64,000 bases of DNA. It comes from PALSA-693 sp963781155 (GTDB lineage Bacteria > Actinomycetota > Acidimicrobiia > Acidimicrobiales > Palsa-688). The notes under the pieces were generated by a model. That model did not search any database and was not told the DNA's origin. It was given only the letters and a program-made list of their open reading frames with translations. The position numbers and the translations under genes were made by a program. Positions 18,360 through 28,101 of the stretch are shown here, piece after piece (position 1 is the stretch's first letter; each line of letters starts with the position of its first letter). Location of the stretch: positions 186,001-250,000 of the forward strand of contig CAWAEC010000005.1 of the NCBI GenBank assembly GCA_963781155.1. The letters are read 5' to 3'.

Positions 18360-18791
18360 CTACCCGCCGGAGGCGAAGACGCCCTCCCGCCCCTCCTGCT
18401 CGCGCCACGGCCACATCTCGGCATCGGCCCACAGTCGATCGAGGCGATAGAAGTCGCGGGCCTCGCCCAACATCACATGAACGACGAAGTCGCCATAGTC
18501 CATCAGCACCCAGCGGGCATCGTCCAGACCTTCCATCCGCAGCGGTGAGGGGCCTCCGGCTCGCTTGATCTGCTCCTCCACCTCTTCGGTGATGGTGCGT
18601 ACCTGGCGGGGGTTGGACCCGCTGGTGATCACGAAGGCGTCGGTGATCGGCAGGATCTGCCCAACCGAGAGGATCACCGTGTCCTCACCGCCCTTGGCCC
18701 AGGCGGCACGGGCGGCCACGCCGCACCAGTCCCGAACCTGGTCGAGGCTGATCGGCGCGGACTGGCGTGATGGTGTTGCCGGTGCCCTCAC
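18360..18791 (-). CDS. rsfS: Ribosome silencing factor RsfS
   Basis: 143 residues. The RsfS/Iojap domain is complete: RAAWAKGGEDTVILSVGQIL, ITDAFVITSGSNPRQV, GLDDARWVLMDYGDFVVHVM and EARDFYRLDRLWADAE. RsfS binds ribosomal protein L14 and blocks subunit joining in starvation. GTG 18791 is chosen because it follows GGAG and starts soon after the stop of the upstream membrane-protein gene; an ATG far upstream would overlap that gene. It is the last gene of the nadD operon, a common arrangement. Confidence 0.93.
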   Translation of the reverse strand: MRAPATPSRQSAPISLDQVRDWCGVAARAAWAKGGEDTVILSVGQILPITDAFVITSGSNPRQVRTITEEVEEQIKRAGGPSPLRMEGLDDARWVLMDYGDFVVHVMLGEARDFYRLDRLWADAEMWPWREQEGREGVFASGG

Positions 18792-18813
18792 TGGCTCCGA
18801 CCTGGCGAAAGCG

Positions 18814-19074
18814 TCAAGGATGTCCTCCCAACTGGTTCTGAACGATCGTGGTGGCCGATCCGGGGTTGGCGGACTGTCCGCTGCCCATCCATTGCAGCCC
18901 CAGGACGACCAGGGTGACGGCGAGAGCGACCACCAGGACGGCGACCGCCAGCACCTGTTCGCGCAGCAGGCGGCGGCGCCGGCGCAACCGACGAAGCCGC
19001 TCACCCGGACCTCCGCCCTCCGCTTCCGCGTCAGCGGGTGCAGCCACCGGGTGAACCGAGCGGACAGTTGTCAT
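18814..19074 (-). CDS. Small single-pass membrane protein between nadD and rsfS
   Basis: 86 residues: acidic/Gly-rich N-terminus, an Arg-rich stretch (RLRRLRRRRRLLREQ) then one hydrophobic helix (about residues 41-60) and a short polar tail. The positive-inside rule puts the N-terminus in the cytoplasm. Its ATG overlaps the nadD stop (ATGA), and rsfS starts just after its own stop, so the three are co-translated. In many actinobacteria the gene in this slot encodes a LytR-type protein; this short protein could be a reduced counterpart, but no conserved domain is visible. Confidence 0.75.
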   Translation of the reverse strand: MTTVRSVHPVAAPADAEAEGGGPGERLRRLRRRRRLLREQVLAVAVLVVALAVTLVVLGLQWMGSGQSANPGSATTIVQNQLGGHP

Positions 19075-19667
19075 CCGCCTCCAGCGTACATACCCCTGGC
19101 GCGTATGCAGCGGACAGCTGACTCGGGGACCAGGTAGTCCAGGGGGCGGCCATCGGCGGCTCGGGCGCGGAGGTCGGTGCTCGAGATCTCCAGATTCGGC
19201 ACCGTGACCTCGACCACGTGCCACCCGTCGTCGTCGAGGCCCTCCGGTCGCCCGGCCCCGGGACGGTTGACTACTACCAGCGTGGCCAGCCGTTTGACCT
19301 CCCGGTGACGAGCCCAGGTCGTGAGCTCGGTGGCCACATCCCAACCGACGATCAGAAACAGGTCGGCATCAGCGGCGTTCGACCGCAGCTCGAGCAGAGT
19401 GTCCGCCGTAAACGACTCGCCTCCCCGGTCGATCTCGAGACCGCTGGCCTCGAGCCCGGGGACGTCGCCCACCGCTGCTTCGACCAGAGCGAGGCGATCC
19501 GCCGCCGAGCTCACGGCCCGGTCACCCGCCTTCTGCCAGGGCACGTTCGCGACCACCATCAGCACCCGGTCAAGGCCGAGGGCATGCTTGGCGTTCACGG
19601 CAGCCACCAGATGGCCGACATGGATGGGATCGAACGTCCCCCCGAAAATTCCGATCCGCACTCCCAT
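19071..19667 (-). CDS. nadD: Nicotinate-nucleotide adenylyltransferase
   Basis: 198 residues. Makes NaAD from nicotinate mononucleotide and ATP in NAD synthesis. Nucleotidyltransferase signature GIFGGTFDPIHVGHL at the N-terminus, VVANVPWQKAG, and the C-terminal ISSTDLRAR (ISSTxxR) motif are all present. Length is normal. It is divergent from the DAHP synthase gene with about 70 bases between them and heads an operon with the small membrane protein and rsfS. Confidence 0.95.
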   Translation of the reverse strand: MGVRIGIFGGTFDPIHVGHLVAAVNAKHALGLDRVLMVVANVPWQKAGDRAVSSAADRLALVEAAVGDVPGLEASGLEIDRGGESFTADTLLELRSNAADADLFLIVGWDVATELTTWARHREVKRLATLVVVNRPGAGRPEGLDDDGWHVVEVTVPNLEISSTDLRARAADGRPLDYLVPESAVRCIRARGMYAGGG

Positions 19668-19736
19668 GACGGCCCGACGTTACGGGATGGCGATTCTGCT
19701 TTGCTCTCATCGTTGATTTCCGCCACGCTGGGGGAC

Positions 19737-21081
19737 ATGGACCGGCCCTGGACGCCCAGCAGATGGCGGGATTGCCCGGCGGAGCAGCAGCCGGACTGGC
19801 CGGACCCGCACGCCCTGGAGCAGACCCTCAAAACACTGTCAAGCCTGCCCCCGCTGGTGTTCGCCGGCGAGGCTCGCAGCCTGAAACGATCCCTGGCGGA
19901 GGTGGCCGCCGGGGACGCCTTCCTGCTTCAGGCCGGGGACTGCGCCGAGTCGTTCCACGACTTCACTGCGGACAGCATTCGCGACAAGCTCAAGGTGATT
20001 CTGCAGATGGCCGTCGTGCTGACCTACGGCGCCGGCCTCCCCGTCGTCAAGCTGGGACGCATCGCCGGTCAGTTCGCCAAGCCGCGCTCGTCGCCAACCG
20101 AACTGGTCGACGGTCGGACCTTGCCCAGCTTCCGCGGCCACGTCGTCAACGACGACGCCCCGACGGAGACAGCCCGCACTCCTGACCCGGCCCGCATGGT
20201 CACCGCCTACCACCAGTCCGCGTCGACCCTCAATCTGCTCCGTGCCTTCACCAAGGGCGGCTTCGCCGATCTGTCCCAGGTACACACCTGGAACCAGCAG
20301 TTCGTGGCGGGCAGTCCCGGCGGGCAGCACTACGACGCGCTGGCCGGGGAGATCGACCGGGCCCTGCGGTTCATGCGGGCGTGTGGCATCAACCTTGGCG
20401 GAGAAGCGTCGCTCCAGCAGGTCGACTTCTGGACCAGCCACGAGGCCCTCATCCTGGGCTTCGAGGAATCGATGACCCGCCGGGACTCGTTGACCGGGGA
20501 CTGGTACGACACCTCTGCGCACCTGGTCTGGGTCGGGGAACGGACCCGCCGGCTCGACGGCGCCCATCTGGACTTCCTCTCGGGTGTGTCCAACCCGGTG
20601 GCCGCCAAGGTCGGGCCAGCGGCAACACCCGAAGACGTCGTCGGTCTGTGCCGGATACTCGACCCGGAACGCACCCCGGGACGCCTGACGCTGATCACCC
20701 GGCTCGGCGCGGGGCAGGTGCCCGTGTTGCTGCCTCCCCTGCTGCCGCGCCGTGCGCCAGGCGGGCCACCCGGTGGTGTGGGCCTGCGACCCGATGCACG
20801 GCAACACTTACAGCGGTCCGGGCGGGAGGAAGACCCGACATTTCGACGACGTGCTGACCGAGATCCGGGAGTTCTTCGTGACCTGCCGCGCCGAGGGGGC
20901 CTGGCCGGGCGGCGTGCACATCGAGTTGACCGGCGACAACGTCACCGAATGCCTCGGCGGCGCGGATGAGATCCTCGAGGACCAGCTGGAGCTGCGCTAC
21001 ACCACCACCTGCGATCCTCGGCTCAACGCCAGCCAGTCGCTCGACCTGGCCTTCCAGGTCGCCGACCTCCTGCGCAGGTAA
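19737..21081 (+). CDS. aroG: Class II 3-deoxy-7-phosphoheptulonate (DAHP) synthase, one frameshift
   Basis: First enzyme of the shikimate pathway, joining PEP and erythrose 4-phosphate. The plant/actinobacterial class II type is shown by LLQAGDCAESF, KLGRIAGQFAKPRS, FWTSHEALILGFEES, LTLITRLGAG and WACDPMHGNT. ATG 19737 follows GGGGG. Near 20743-20747 the frame breaks after VLLPPLL; one base later it resumes as RAVRQAGHPVVW. The span of 1345 bases is 3n+1, so one extra base is implied. The restored protein is about 448 residues, normal for the family. The extra base is more likely a sequencing error than inactivation. Confidence 0.92.
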
Positions 21082-21150
21082 CGGCCCGCGGCCCCCGGTC
21101 GGGCGCCGGCCGGCGTGCTCGCTCAGGGTTCGATCTCGCCGCTCCACGCC

Positions 21151-21206
21151 CGCCGGCCGGCTACCGGCTCTCGCCGGCCAACTACCCGCCTCGCCGGCCG
21201 GCTACC
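21151..21206 (+). repeat. Three imperfect direct repeats, CGCCGGCC-CTACC unit
   Basis: Three copies of a unit resembling CGCCGGCCGGCTACC start at 21151, 21172 and 21192, spaced 20-21 bases, in the gap between DAHP synthase and the sulfite reductase gene. The 60 bases after it become AT-richer just before the sulfite reductase start. Function unknown. Confidence 0.6.
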
Positions 21207-21289
21207 CGGAGCGGCGGGCTGACCACCGCGAGCACCTCAACCCTCGACGCCGGACCCATTTCACACCATTTATCTAGGGAAAATGGGCA

Positions 21290-23131
21290 ATGGGTGACCG
21301 AAAATTAAAACCCGCAAAAGTTGATAATGACAGTCGTCTTTGGTTGACTGAAGTCGTGCAGATCGGAGTGATCGATCCCGAGACCGCGGCTGACATCGAG
21401 AAGTTTGACCGGTTGCTGGCGGACCACCTGGCGGGCCGCGTGGATGAGGACGCCTTCCGGGTGTTCCGTCTCAACAACGGCATCTACGGTCAACGCCAGG
21501 GCGGACACAATCAGATGGTGCGGATCAAGGTTCCCTACGGGGGCGTGACCGCCGAGCAGCTGGATCTTCTGGGCAGCGTCGCCGACCGGTACAGCCGGGG
21601 CTGGGGACACCTGACCACCCGGCTCAACGTGCAGTTCCACTTCGTCCAGCTGGAGCGGGTCCCGGACCTGCTCCGCGAACTCGCCGCCGCAGGCCTGACC
21701 ACGCGAGAGGCGTGCGGGGACACTGTCCGCAACGTGATGGGCTGCCACCTGGCCGGCGCCTGCCCGTACGAAGTGCTCGACATCAGCCCCTGGGCGGAGG
21801 CGACGTTCCGCCATTTCCTGCACCATCCCTACGCCCAGCGGCTGCCCCGCAAGTTCAAGATCAACTTTTCGGGCTGCGCAACCGATTGCGGCCAGGCCAT
21901 GTTCAACGACGTCGGCGTCGTGGCCGTCTCCCGTCCCCTCCCGGACGGCACCGTGGAGCCGGGGTTCCGGGTGTTCATGGCCGGCGGTCTGGGCGCCAAC
22001 CCGCATCCGGCGCAGGCCCTCGAGGAATTCACGCCCCGGGAAGAGCTCCTGCCCACGATCGAATCCATCCTGCGCACCTTCGACCATTACGGCAACCGCG
22101 ACAACAAACTGCGGGCCCGGTTGAAGTGGGTGGTCGACCAGCTCGGCATCGACGAGTTGCGGCGCCGCGTGCTTCGGGAGCGCCAGCTGCTGCTGGCCTC
22201 GTCGACCTGGCCGGGAGGCATTCCCGGCATCGTGCAGGAGCTCGGCGACAGCCCGGCCGGCATGGCGACCGGCGCCGACCCCACCCCGGTGGGCACGCCC
22301 GTCACGTTCCGGATCAACACCAAGCAGGATCCCTACCACCGGTGGGAGTCCGCCAATGTGGTCATCGGTGTGGCCAAGGGCACGGTCTCGGCCATTGCCT
22401 ACGCCAAGCTGGGCGACGTCACCTCGGACCAGTTCCGGGCGATCGCCGCCATCGTTCGCGACTTCGGCGTCAACGTGCGGATCACCAACCGACAGAACCT
22501 GGCCTTCCGGGACCTCTCCGCCGAGCAGCTGCCCGACCTGTACCGCCGCCTGGAAGGGATTGGCATGGCGGAGCCCGGCGCCGAGCTGGCTCGCGATGTC
22601 GTCGCCTGCCCGGGGGCTGACACCTGCAACCTGGCCGTGACCCAGAGCCGGGGCCTCGCCGCCGACATCGGTCGTGCCCTCGAAGACGCCGGGCTTGCAG
22701 ACGTGGGCGGTGTCCGCATCAACATCTCCGGCTGCACGAACAGCTGCGGGCAGCATCACATCGCGGACATCGGTTTCTTCGGTGCCGAGCGGCGCGCCCA
22801 CGGTCGGCCCGCCCCGGGCTACCAGCTCCTTCTGGGCGGGCACGTGGGCCAAACCGAGATCGAGTTCGGGCAAAAGGCGTTGCGGCTGCCGGCCAAGGCC
22901 GCAGCGGAAGCGACGGTGCGCCTGGTCGGCCGCTATGCCGACGAGCGGACCGTCGGCGAAGCCTTCTCCAACTGGCTGGAACGCGTCGGCGGAGCCAAAG
23001 CCCTGGGCACCGACCTCAAGGACCTCGACGATTGGCCCGACCCGGAAGACCGCCCCGACTACTACATCGACTTCGACGAGACCGGCCCGTACGTTGCCGA
23101 TGTCGGCGAAGGCGAGTGCGCGGCGAGCTAG
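21290..23131 (+). CDS. Ferredoxin-type sulfite (or nitrite) reductase
   Basis: 613 residues with the duplicated nitrite/sulfite reductase layout. Two ferredoxin-like half domains alternate with sirohaem domains; the [4Fe-4S]-sirohaem ligands are in CPGADTCNLA and GCTNSCGQHH, and the first sirohaem half has GCHLAGACPYE and FSGCATDCGQA. It reduces sulfite to sulfide with six electrons. Sulfite rather than nitrite is favoured because the APS reductase gene follows by 23 bases. The C-terminus (about 40 acidic residues, DWPDPEDRPDYYIDFDE) may bind a basic redox partner. Confidence 0.9.
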   Translation: MGDRKLKPAKVDNDSRLWLTEVVQIGVIDPETAADIEKFDRLLADHLAGRVDEDAFRVFRLNNGIYGQRQGGHNQMVRIKVPYGGVTAEQLDLLGSVADRYSRGWGHLTTRLNVQFHFVQLERVPDLLRELAAAGLTTREACGDTVRNVMGCHLAGACPYEVLDISPWAEATFRHFLHHPYAQRLPRKFKINFSGCATDCGQAMFNDVGVVAVSRPLPDGTVEPGFRVFMAGGLGANPHPAQALEEFTPREELLPTIESILRTFDHYGNRDNKLRARLKWVVDQLGIDELRRRVLRERQLLLASSTWPGGIPGIVQELGDSPAGMATGADPTPVGTPVTFRINTKQDPYHRWESANVVIGVAKGTVSAIAYAKLGDVTSDQFRAIAAIVRDFGVNVRITNRQNLAFRDLSAEQLPDLYRRLEGIGMAEPGAELARDVVACPGADTCNLAVTQSRGLAADIGRALEDAGLADVGGVRINISGCTNSCGQHHIADIGFFGAERRAHGRPAPGYQLLLGGHVGQTEIEFGQKALRLPAKAAAEATVRLVGRYADERTVGEAFSNWLERVGGAKALGTDLKDLDDWPDPEDRPDYYIDFDETGPYVADVGEGECAAS

Positions 23132-23154
23132 CGACGAGTATCCGAGACCCCGCC

Positions 23155-23850
23155 ATGACCGCCCTCCTCACCAGTGGATCGCACCTGCACGCTCCGGACT
23201 TTGCCGATGCGGAGCTGGCCGCCCTGAACCGCAGCTTCGAGACCGCTCCGGCGCAGACTGTCATCGAGTGGGCGGTGGAGCAATTCCATCCATTCATGTG
23301 CCTGGCCGCCTCGATGACCGACGCGGTGGTGATCGACCTGGCCGTGCAGATCGAGCCGTCGATCGAGGTCGTGTTCATCGACACCCGGTACCACTTCCCC
23401 GAGACCCTGGAAACCGTCGAACGGGTGCGGCGTCACTACGGGCTGAACCTCCGCGTCCTCACCGTGCCGCCCCAACCAGTCGAGTTGTGGCAAGTGGACC
23501 CGGCCAATTGCTGTTCGGCGGCCAAAGTCGAGCAGCTGGACCGGGCGCTCGTCGGCAAACTGGCGTGGATGAGCGGCCTGCGGCGAGCCGAGGCGCCGTC
23601 GCGCGCCAACGCGCCCATCGTTGCCAGGGACCTGCGCGGTTTGGTGAAGGTCAATCCCATCGCCACCTGGTCGGACGCGGGCATCGCCGGTTATGTTGCG
23701 GACCACGAGGTGCCCGTGAATCCGTTGATCACCCAGGGTTATCCGTCCATCGGCTGCCGTCCGTGTACGCAACCGGTGGCGCCGGGCGAGGATCCACGCT
23801 CAGGACGCTGGGCTGGCTCGGACAAGACGGAGTGCGGCCTGCATCTCTGA
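23155..23850 (+). CDS. cysH: Fe-S adenylylsulfate (APS) reductase
   Basis: 231 residues. Reduces adenylylsulfate to sulfite for assimilation. The Fe-S type is shown by two Cys pairs, NCCSA and GCRPCTQPV, that bind a [4Fe-4S] cluster and separate APS from PAPS reductases. The C-terminal tail TECGLHL carries the nucleophilic Cys. The PP-loop region ASMTDAVVIDLA replaces the more usual SGGxxS motif, and VVFIDTRYHFPETLETVERV is conserved. ATG 23155 is preferred on homology; no strong ribosome site is visible. Confidence 0.9.
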   Translation: MTALLTSGSHLHAPDFADAELAALNRSFETAPAQTVIEWAVEQFHPFMCLAASMTDAVVIDLAVQIEPSIEVVFIDTRYHFPETLETVERVRRHYGLNLRVLTVPPQPVELWQVDPANCCSAAKVEQLDRALVGKLAWMSGLRRAEAPSRANAPIVARDLRGLVKVNPIATWSDAGIAGYVADHEVPVNPLITQGYPSIGCRPCTQPVAPGEDPRSGRWAGSDKTECGLHL

Positions 23851-23976
23851 TCGTTGTGGCTCGGCCGAAGCCGGAATGCACGGGTTCTCGCGAACCGAGG
23901 TTGACGGCCGGCTGCTAGCCTTTTTCATACCGGGCGGACCACAGGTTTCCGCCTCGCTCGCGGCACTGCGGACCAG

Positions 23977-25853
23977 TTGATCTTGATTCCTCACTTTGCG
24001 CGGCAAGCGGCGGCGGTGATGAGCGCAGCGAGTTTGGCTGTCGCCATCCTGACCGGATCGGCCCCGGCGGCGACGGCCGTCCCTGCCAGCCTGGGCCGAC
24101 CCGCCGACGCCGTGTTTGTCAATTCGTCTGCTCCGACGGCGGTTCTGACGACGGCAGGTCTAAACGACGACCCGACGACCACCAGTACCACCTCGACCAC
24201 CACGACGACGGTGCCGCCCGGGTCGACGACGACCACGACCCTGCCAACACCACCACCACCGCCACCACCGCCGCCTCCGACGACTCCGCCCCCGACCGCA
24301 CCCCGGCGGGCGGCGCCGGTCACTGTGCCACCAAAACCCCCCACCACGACGACCACGGCCGCGCCCCCCGGGCCGGGGGTTCCTTCGGTCCCGGTGGGCG
24401 GTCCGGCGGGTCCGTTGCCCCAACCCAAATCAGGCGCTCCCCGCGGCGCGGCCGAATGCGACCCCCATCCTGACGGCCGTCCAGGCCGACCTTTCACAGG
24501 TCACGGCGATCCAGGACTACGGCCAGGCCCGTGACGCGGTCACCGGCGGCCAGCAAGCGGTCCGGACAGCTACGGCCGGTCTGCACGATGCCATAGCGGC
24601 CCAGGCCCGTGCCCAAGCCGCCCAGCGACGGGACCAGTCCAACGTCGACCAGGCCGCGGATCGACTGCGTCATCTGGCTCTCGCGGCCTACATGGGACTC
24701 GGGTACGTGACACCGGCGGCGGGGCCGGTGGACAATCAGCCGAGCGGTGACGGCACCGTCAGCTCGGCTGGAGGCTTGACAGGGTCTGTGGCCAACGACG
24801 CCCTCGAGATGCTGCGGGTGGTGGCGGTGCACGATCGAGTCGACCTGGCGGACTCCCATCAGGCCGTACATCAAGCCGCGGAACGTATCGCCGCGGCCGC
24901 CCAGCGCGTCAGCCGGGCTCAGGCCACGCTGACCAGCGCCCGGTCGGCCCTGTCGGCCAGCCAGCAGGCCGTCGAGGTGTTGACCCGGGCCGCGACCACT
25001 CCCGGGGTGGCTGCCACCCTCCACCTTCCGAGCCCGGCGCCGGCAGCCGGGCCTTCGGCTGGCGGCTCGACGTCCTCGACGACGGCCCCGAGCAGCTGGG
25101 TGGTCGAGTCCGCGGCCACCACGACGCCGCCGTCGTCGCCTACCATATTGGGTTCCTCGGTCCTGACCGCGGCCGAGATGGCTGGTTGGTATGCCTCCAC
25201 CAAGGAGCAGGCCAACCTCACTGTTCCCATGGCGCAGCTCGCCCAGGACTACATCAGCGCCGGCCAGCAGACCGGGGTGCGCGCCGACCTGGCGTTCGCG
25301 CAGTCGGTCGTGGAGACGGGATATTTCTCTTTTCCGGCCGGCGGCCAGCTGGCGGGCTCCAACAACAACTTCGCCGGTATTGGCGCATGCGACAGCTGCG
25401 CGCACGGATGGGGCTTTCCCAACGCCCAAACCGGTGTCCTGGCCCAACTGGAATTGCTGGAGTCCTATGCGACGCCGAAACCGGTGCCGACCCCGGCGCT
25501 CGGGGTCAACGCCGGAATCGGTGGGTGCTGCACCACGTGGACGGCGCTGGCCGGCAAGTGGGCATCCAGCCTCACCTACGGGATCTCCATCCTGACCGTT
25601 TACAACCAGATGCTCGACTGGGTCATCCCTCAGCGCCTGGTAGCCGCCGGGCTTCTGGCTCCTCCCAGCCCCGCTGCGGCTCCCACCGCCGCCCACCACG
25701 ACGACCACGACAATACCCCCGGCTCCCACGGCCGCCGCGGGTGCCGGCGCCGCCACTCCCACCACGACCACGACCACGACCACGACGATCGCTCCGAGCA
25801 GTCCGAGCGGCCCGACCACCGCGCCCGCAGCTGGCAGCCGCCGCTCGGGTTAG
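23977..25853 (+). CDS. Secreted glucosaminidase (GH73-like) with coiled coil and Thr/Pro linkers, two frameshifts
   Basis: Probable peptidoglycan hydrolase. A signal peptide is followed by a long Thr/Pro linker, a helical region (about 24450-24990, Gln/Ala-rich) and a glucosaminidase domain with AFAQSVVETGYFSFPAGGQ (likely catalytic Glu) and NNNFAGIGACD. It ends in a second Thr/Pro tail. The frame breaks near 24440-24449, joining the linker to ATPILTAVQADLSQV, and near 25650-25690, joining APPSP to the true tail. The span of 1877 bases is 3n+2, as two insertions predict. Starts TTG 23977, TTG 23983 and ATG 24019 are all possible. The last 33 bases lie in a 54-bp tandem duplication. Confidence 0.82.
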
Positions 25854-25928
25854 TAGCCCGGGACCTGGGCGATCGCGCCCGCAGCTGGCAGCCGCCGCTC
25901 GGGTTAGTAGCCCGGGACCTGGGCGATC
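25821..25928. repeat. Perfect 54-bp tandem duplication at a convergent gene junction
   Basis: Bases 25821-25874 are repeated exactly at 25875-25928. The unit contains the 3' end and stop of the glucosaminidase gene and, on the other strand, the 3' end and stop of the Tim44-like gene, so each stop codon exists twice. Confidence 0.95.
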
Positions 25929-26881
25929 CGGGCCAGCACCCAGTCGTACGCACCGGAACTGACCGGAGCCTTGCAGTACTTGCACGTCCCGGCCAGGTCC
26001 AGGTCGAGCGGGGCCCCGCAGTTCGGGCACTTGGCCGACAAGGTGCCGCCGCCGACGGGAGTGGTGGCCGACGCGGACCGCTGGAAGGTCCAGTCCTCCG
26101 CCCACTGACCCACCCGCTTGTTGCCGCGAACCACCCGCCCGGACTGGTCGTCCACGTCGTAGTCCGCGCACGCCGCGACCACGCGGACGGTGATGGTGTC
26201 GTAGCTGGCGTCGTGATGGGCGCCGATGATGCTGAGATCGGCCACGGCCAGGTCCTCGAGAACATTGCGCTTGTGAGCGTCGATATATCCCTGGATCTGG
26301 GCGCGATGCTGCTGCCACAGCCCGTCCGCCATCACCTGGCGACTCATCCCCGGCTCGCGCTGCGACCAGGCCTGCTGGACGATGAAGAAGGTTCGCTGGG
26401 CCTCCTCGAGAAACGCTTCCTGGGAGAAGCCGGGGTCGTGGGCGGTGATGGCGGCTAAGCCGGCCGTCGCAGATTCCTGGCGGGCAACCGGAGACGCCGT
26501 CCCTGGAAAAAGATCGCCCTGCACGCTGTTGATCGCCGGCTGGTCATCGTGACTCCACTGCTCCACCGGCGGGGAAGGCGGGGCGCCTGCCATCCCGCCA
26601 CCGCCACCGCCACTGCCACCGCTGCTGCTGCCACCGCCGCTGGGCCGCCGGCCGGACCGCCAGCGGGGCAGGCTCAGGCGCAGCACGACAACGGCCAGGA
26701 TGATGCCGACGATCAGGATGGTCCCGGTGGCGGCGCCGCCCCCGCCACCACCAAAGAAGAAGAACCCTCCTCCGACACCACCCCCTCCGCCGCCGATGCC
26801 GCCGCCACCTCCTCCTCCGCCGCCATCGAAGCCCTGGCCGCCGCCGGCACGAAACAAAAGGTCCGTGAGGGCGGCAATCAC
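25904..26881 (-). CDS. Tim44-like domain protein with Gly-rich N-terminus and C-terminal zinc ribbon
   Basis: 325 residues. A short N-terminal segment is followed by poly-Gly runs, one membrane helix (TGTILIVGIILAVVVL), a Ser/Gly linker, and a Tim44-like globular domain (FSQEAFLEEAQRTFFIVQQA, then LSIIGAHHDASYDTITVRVV). A zinc ribbon (CPNCG, CKYC) lies near the C-terminus. GTG 26881 overlaps the SPFH gene stop (GTGA), so the two are coupled. Tim44-like domains bind lipids or carry cargo near membranes; the bacterial role is unclear. Poly-Gly sequence explains the long false frames on the opposite strand. Confidence 0.82.
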   Translation of the reverse strand: MIAALTDLLFRAGGGQGFDGGGGGGGGGIGGGGGGVGGGFFFFGGGGGGAATGTILIVGIILAVVVLRLSLPRWRSGRRPSGGGSSSGGSGGGGGGMAGAPPSPPVEQWSHDDQPAINSVQGDLFPGTASPVARQESATAGLAAITAHDPGFSQEAFLEEAQRTFFIVQQAWSQREPGMSRQVMADGLWQQHRAQIQGYIDAHKRNVLEDLAVADLSIIGAHHDASYDTITVRVVAACADYDVDDQSGRVVRGNKRVGQWAEDWTFQRSASATTPVGGGTLSAKCPNCGAPLDLDLAGTCKYCKAPVSSGAYDWVLARIAQVPGY

Positions 26882-28101
26882 TGAGCGGGCGGATCGGATG
26901 GAGGGGCAGCCGACGGGGGCGCCCCACCAACCGCGGTACCGCACGACGGGCAGAACCTGGCGCCTGCCGCCAGCTCAGTGCCACACGAGGTGCAGTGGGG
27001 CGCGGCCACCGTCATCGGGTTGCCGCAGGACGAACAGAACTTCGCGGTAGCCGGGTTCTCCGCCTGGCAATTCGGGCAGGCGGCGGTCGGGGGCGCCAGG
27101 GAAGTGCCACACGAGGCACAGAACTTCGCTTCGGCCGCGTTGCCAGCATGGCAGTTGGGGCACTCCACCCCGGTTGCCGCCGGGACCTGCGCCGGACCCG
27201 CAAACCCGGCGCCGCCGCCCGCAAACCCGGGTCCGGGGGGCGGGGGCGGACCCGGCGCTACGGGAGCGGCCGCCTGGCCGCCCACACCGAGCCCGGCGGC
27301 CAGGAAGGCACCGCCCACGCCGGCGCCACCCTGGGCCATGCCCTGGCCGGCCCCGAGTGCCATTTCACCGGACGCGTACTGCTGGAAGCTGCCGGCAAGT
27401 CGCGAGTAGGCCGTGTCCTTGGCCAGTGTCTTCAACTGCGCCTCGTCCTGCTCCGACAGGTTCACGTCGAAGTTGCCCATGCGGATGATGGCCACGCCAT
27501 AGGTGGCCAGCTGTTCGTTGCCCTTGGCCATGACCTCCTCCTCGATATCCGGCGTATACGCCGAAAGGCCGAGGATGGGCCAGCCGTTGCGAACGATCTG
27601 CACCGTCATGTGCGTGCGCATGACCTTGAGGAGCTGGTCGCTCATCCAGCCGGTAATGGCCTCGTTGTTGGCCACGTCCACGGTGCCCACCAGATTGGTG
27701 ATCAGCGCCACCGGGTCCTTGACCTGCATGGAGTAGTCACCGAACACCCGCAGCGTGACGATCATCCCGGTCTGAGGATCCTGGACGTCGTCGATGCGGC
27801 CCCCGAACGTGTTGCCGGGATACTCCCGGGTGCCCACGAAGTACAGCTCCGCCCTGTACGCGTTGCCGCCCGTGGCCCAGTCGATGACCGCGCCGAGGCC
27901 GGGGATCTCGTCGGCATCGATCTGGTGGCGACCGGGTCCCATCGTGCCGACCACCTGGCCGGTGTTGACAAAGAGGGCCTGCTCGTCGGCGTTGACGATG
28001 GCGCGTGTCATCTTCCGGATGTTGTGGTCCGGCCATTTGAAGACGATCTGATTTTTCCGGTCGTCTGGTACGGCGATGAATTCACGACCGAGCAGCGCCA
28101 T
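26878..28101 (-). CDS. SPFH-domain protein (YdjI/virion-core-like) with three C-terminal zinc ribbons
   Basis: About 407 residues. N-terminal SPFH/band-7-like region (MALLGREFIAVPDDRKNQIV, VNTGQVVGTMGPGRHQID, LRVFGDYSMQVKDPVALI), a helical stretch, a Gly/Pro linker, then three zinc ribbons (CPNCHAG with CASCG, CPNCQAE with CSSCG, CTSCG with CPSCG). ATG 28101 has AAGGAG eight bases upstream, while GTG 28104 sits just before it. Proteins of this class form membrane-associated scaffolds. The coupled Tim44-like partner also has a zinc ribbon, suggesting a complex. Confidence 0.85.
   Translation of the reverse strand: MALLGREFIAVPDDRKNQIVFKWPDHNIRKMTRAIVNADEQALFVNTGQVVGTMGPGRHQIDADEIPGLGAVIDWATGGNAYRAELYFVGTREYPGNTFGGRIDDVQDPQTGMIVTLRVFGDYSMQVKDPVALITNLVGTVDVANNEAITGWMSDQLLKVMRTHMTVQIVRNGWPILGLSAYTPDIEEEVMAKGNEQLATYGVAIIRMGNFDVNLSEQDEAQLKTLAKDTAYSRLAGSFQQYASGEMALGAGQGMAQGGAGVGGAFLAAGLGVGGQAAAPVAPGPPPPPGPGFAGGGAGFAGPAQVPAATGVECPNCHAGNAAEAKFCASCGTSLAPPTAACPNCQAENPATAKFCSSCGNPMTVAAPHCTSCGTELAAGARFCPSCGTAVGGAPPSAAPPSDPPAQ

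Noticed and set aside
21305..22873. 522-residue minus-strand open frame
   Set aside because: It is the antisense shadow of the sulfite reductase gene, whose conserved Cys motifs are on the plus strand. High GC leaves long open antisense frames.
24494..25819. 441-residue minus-strand frame rich in Val and Gly
   Set aside because: Antisense of the glucosaminidase and its Thr/Pro linkers; composition comes from repeats.
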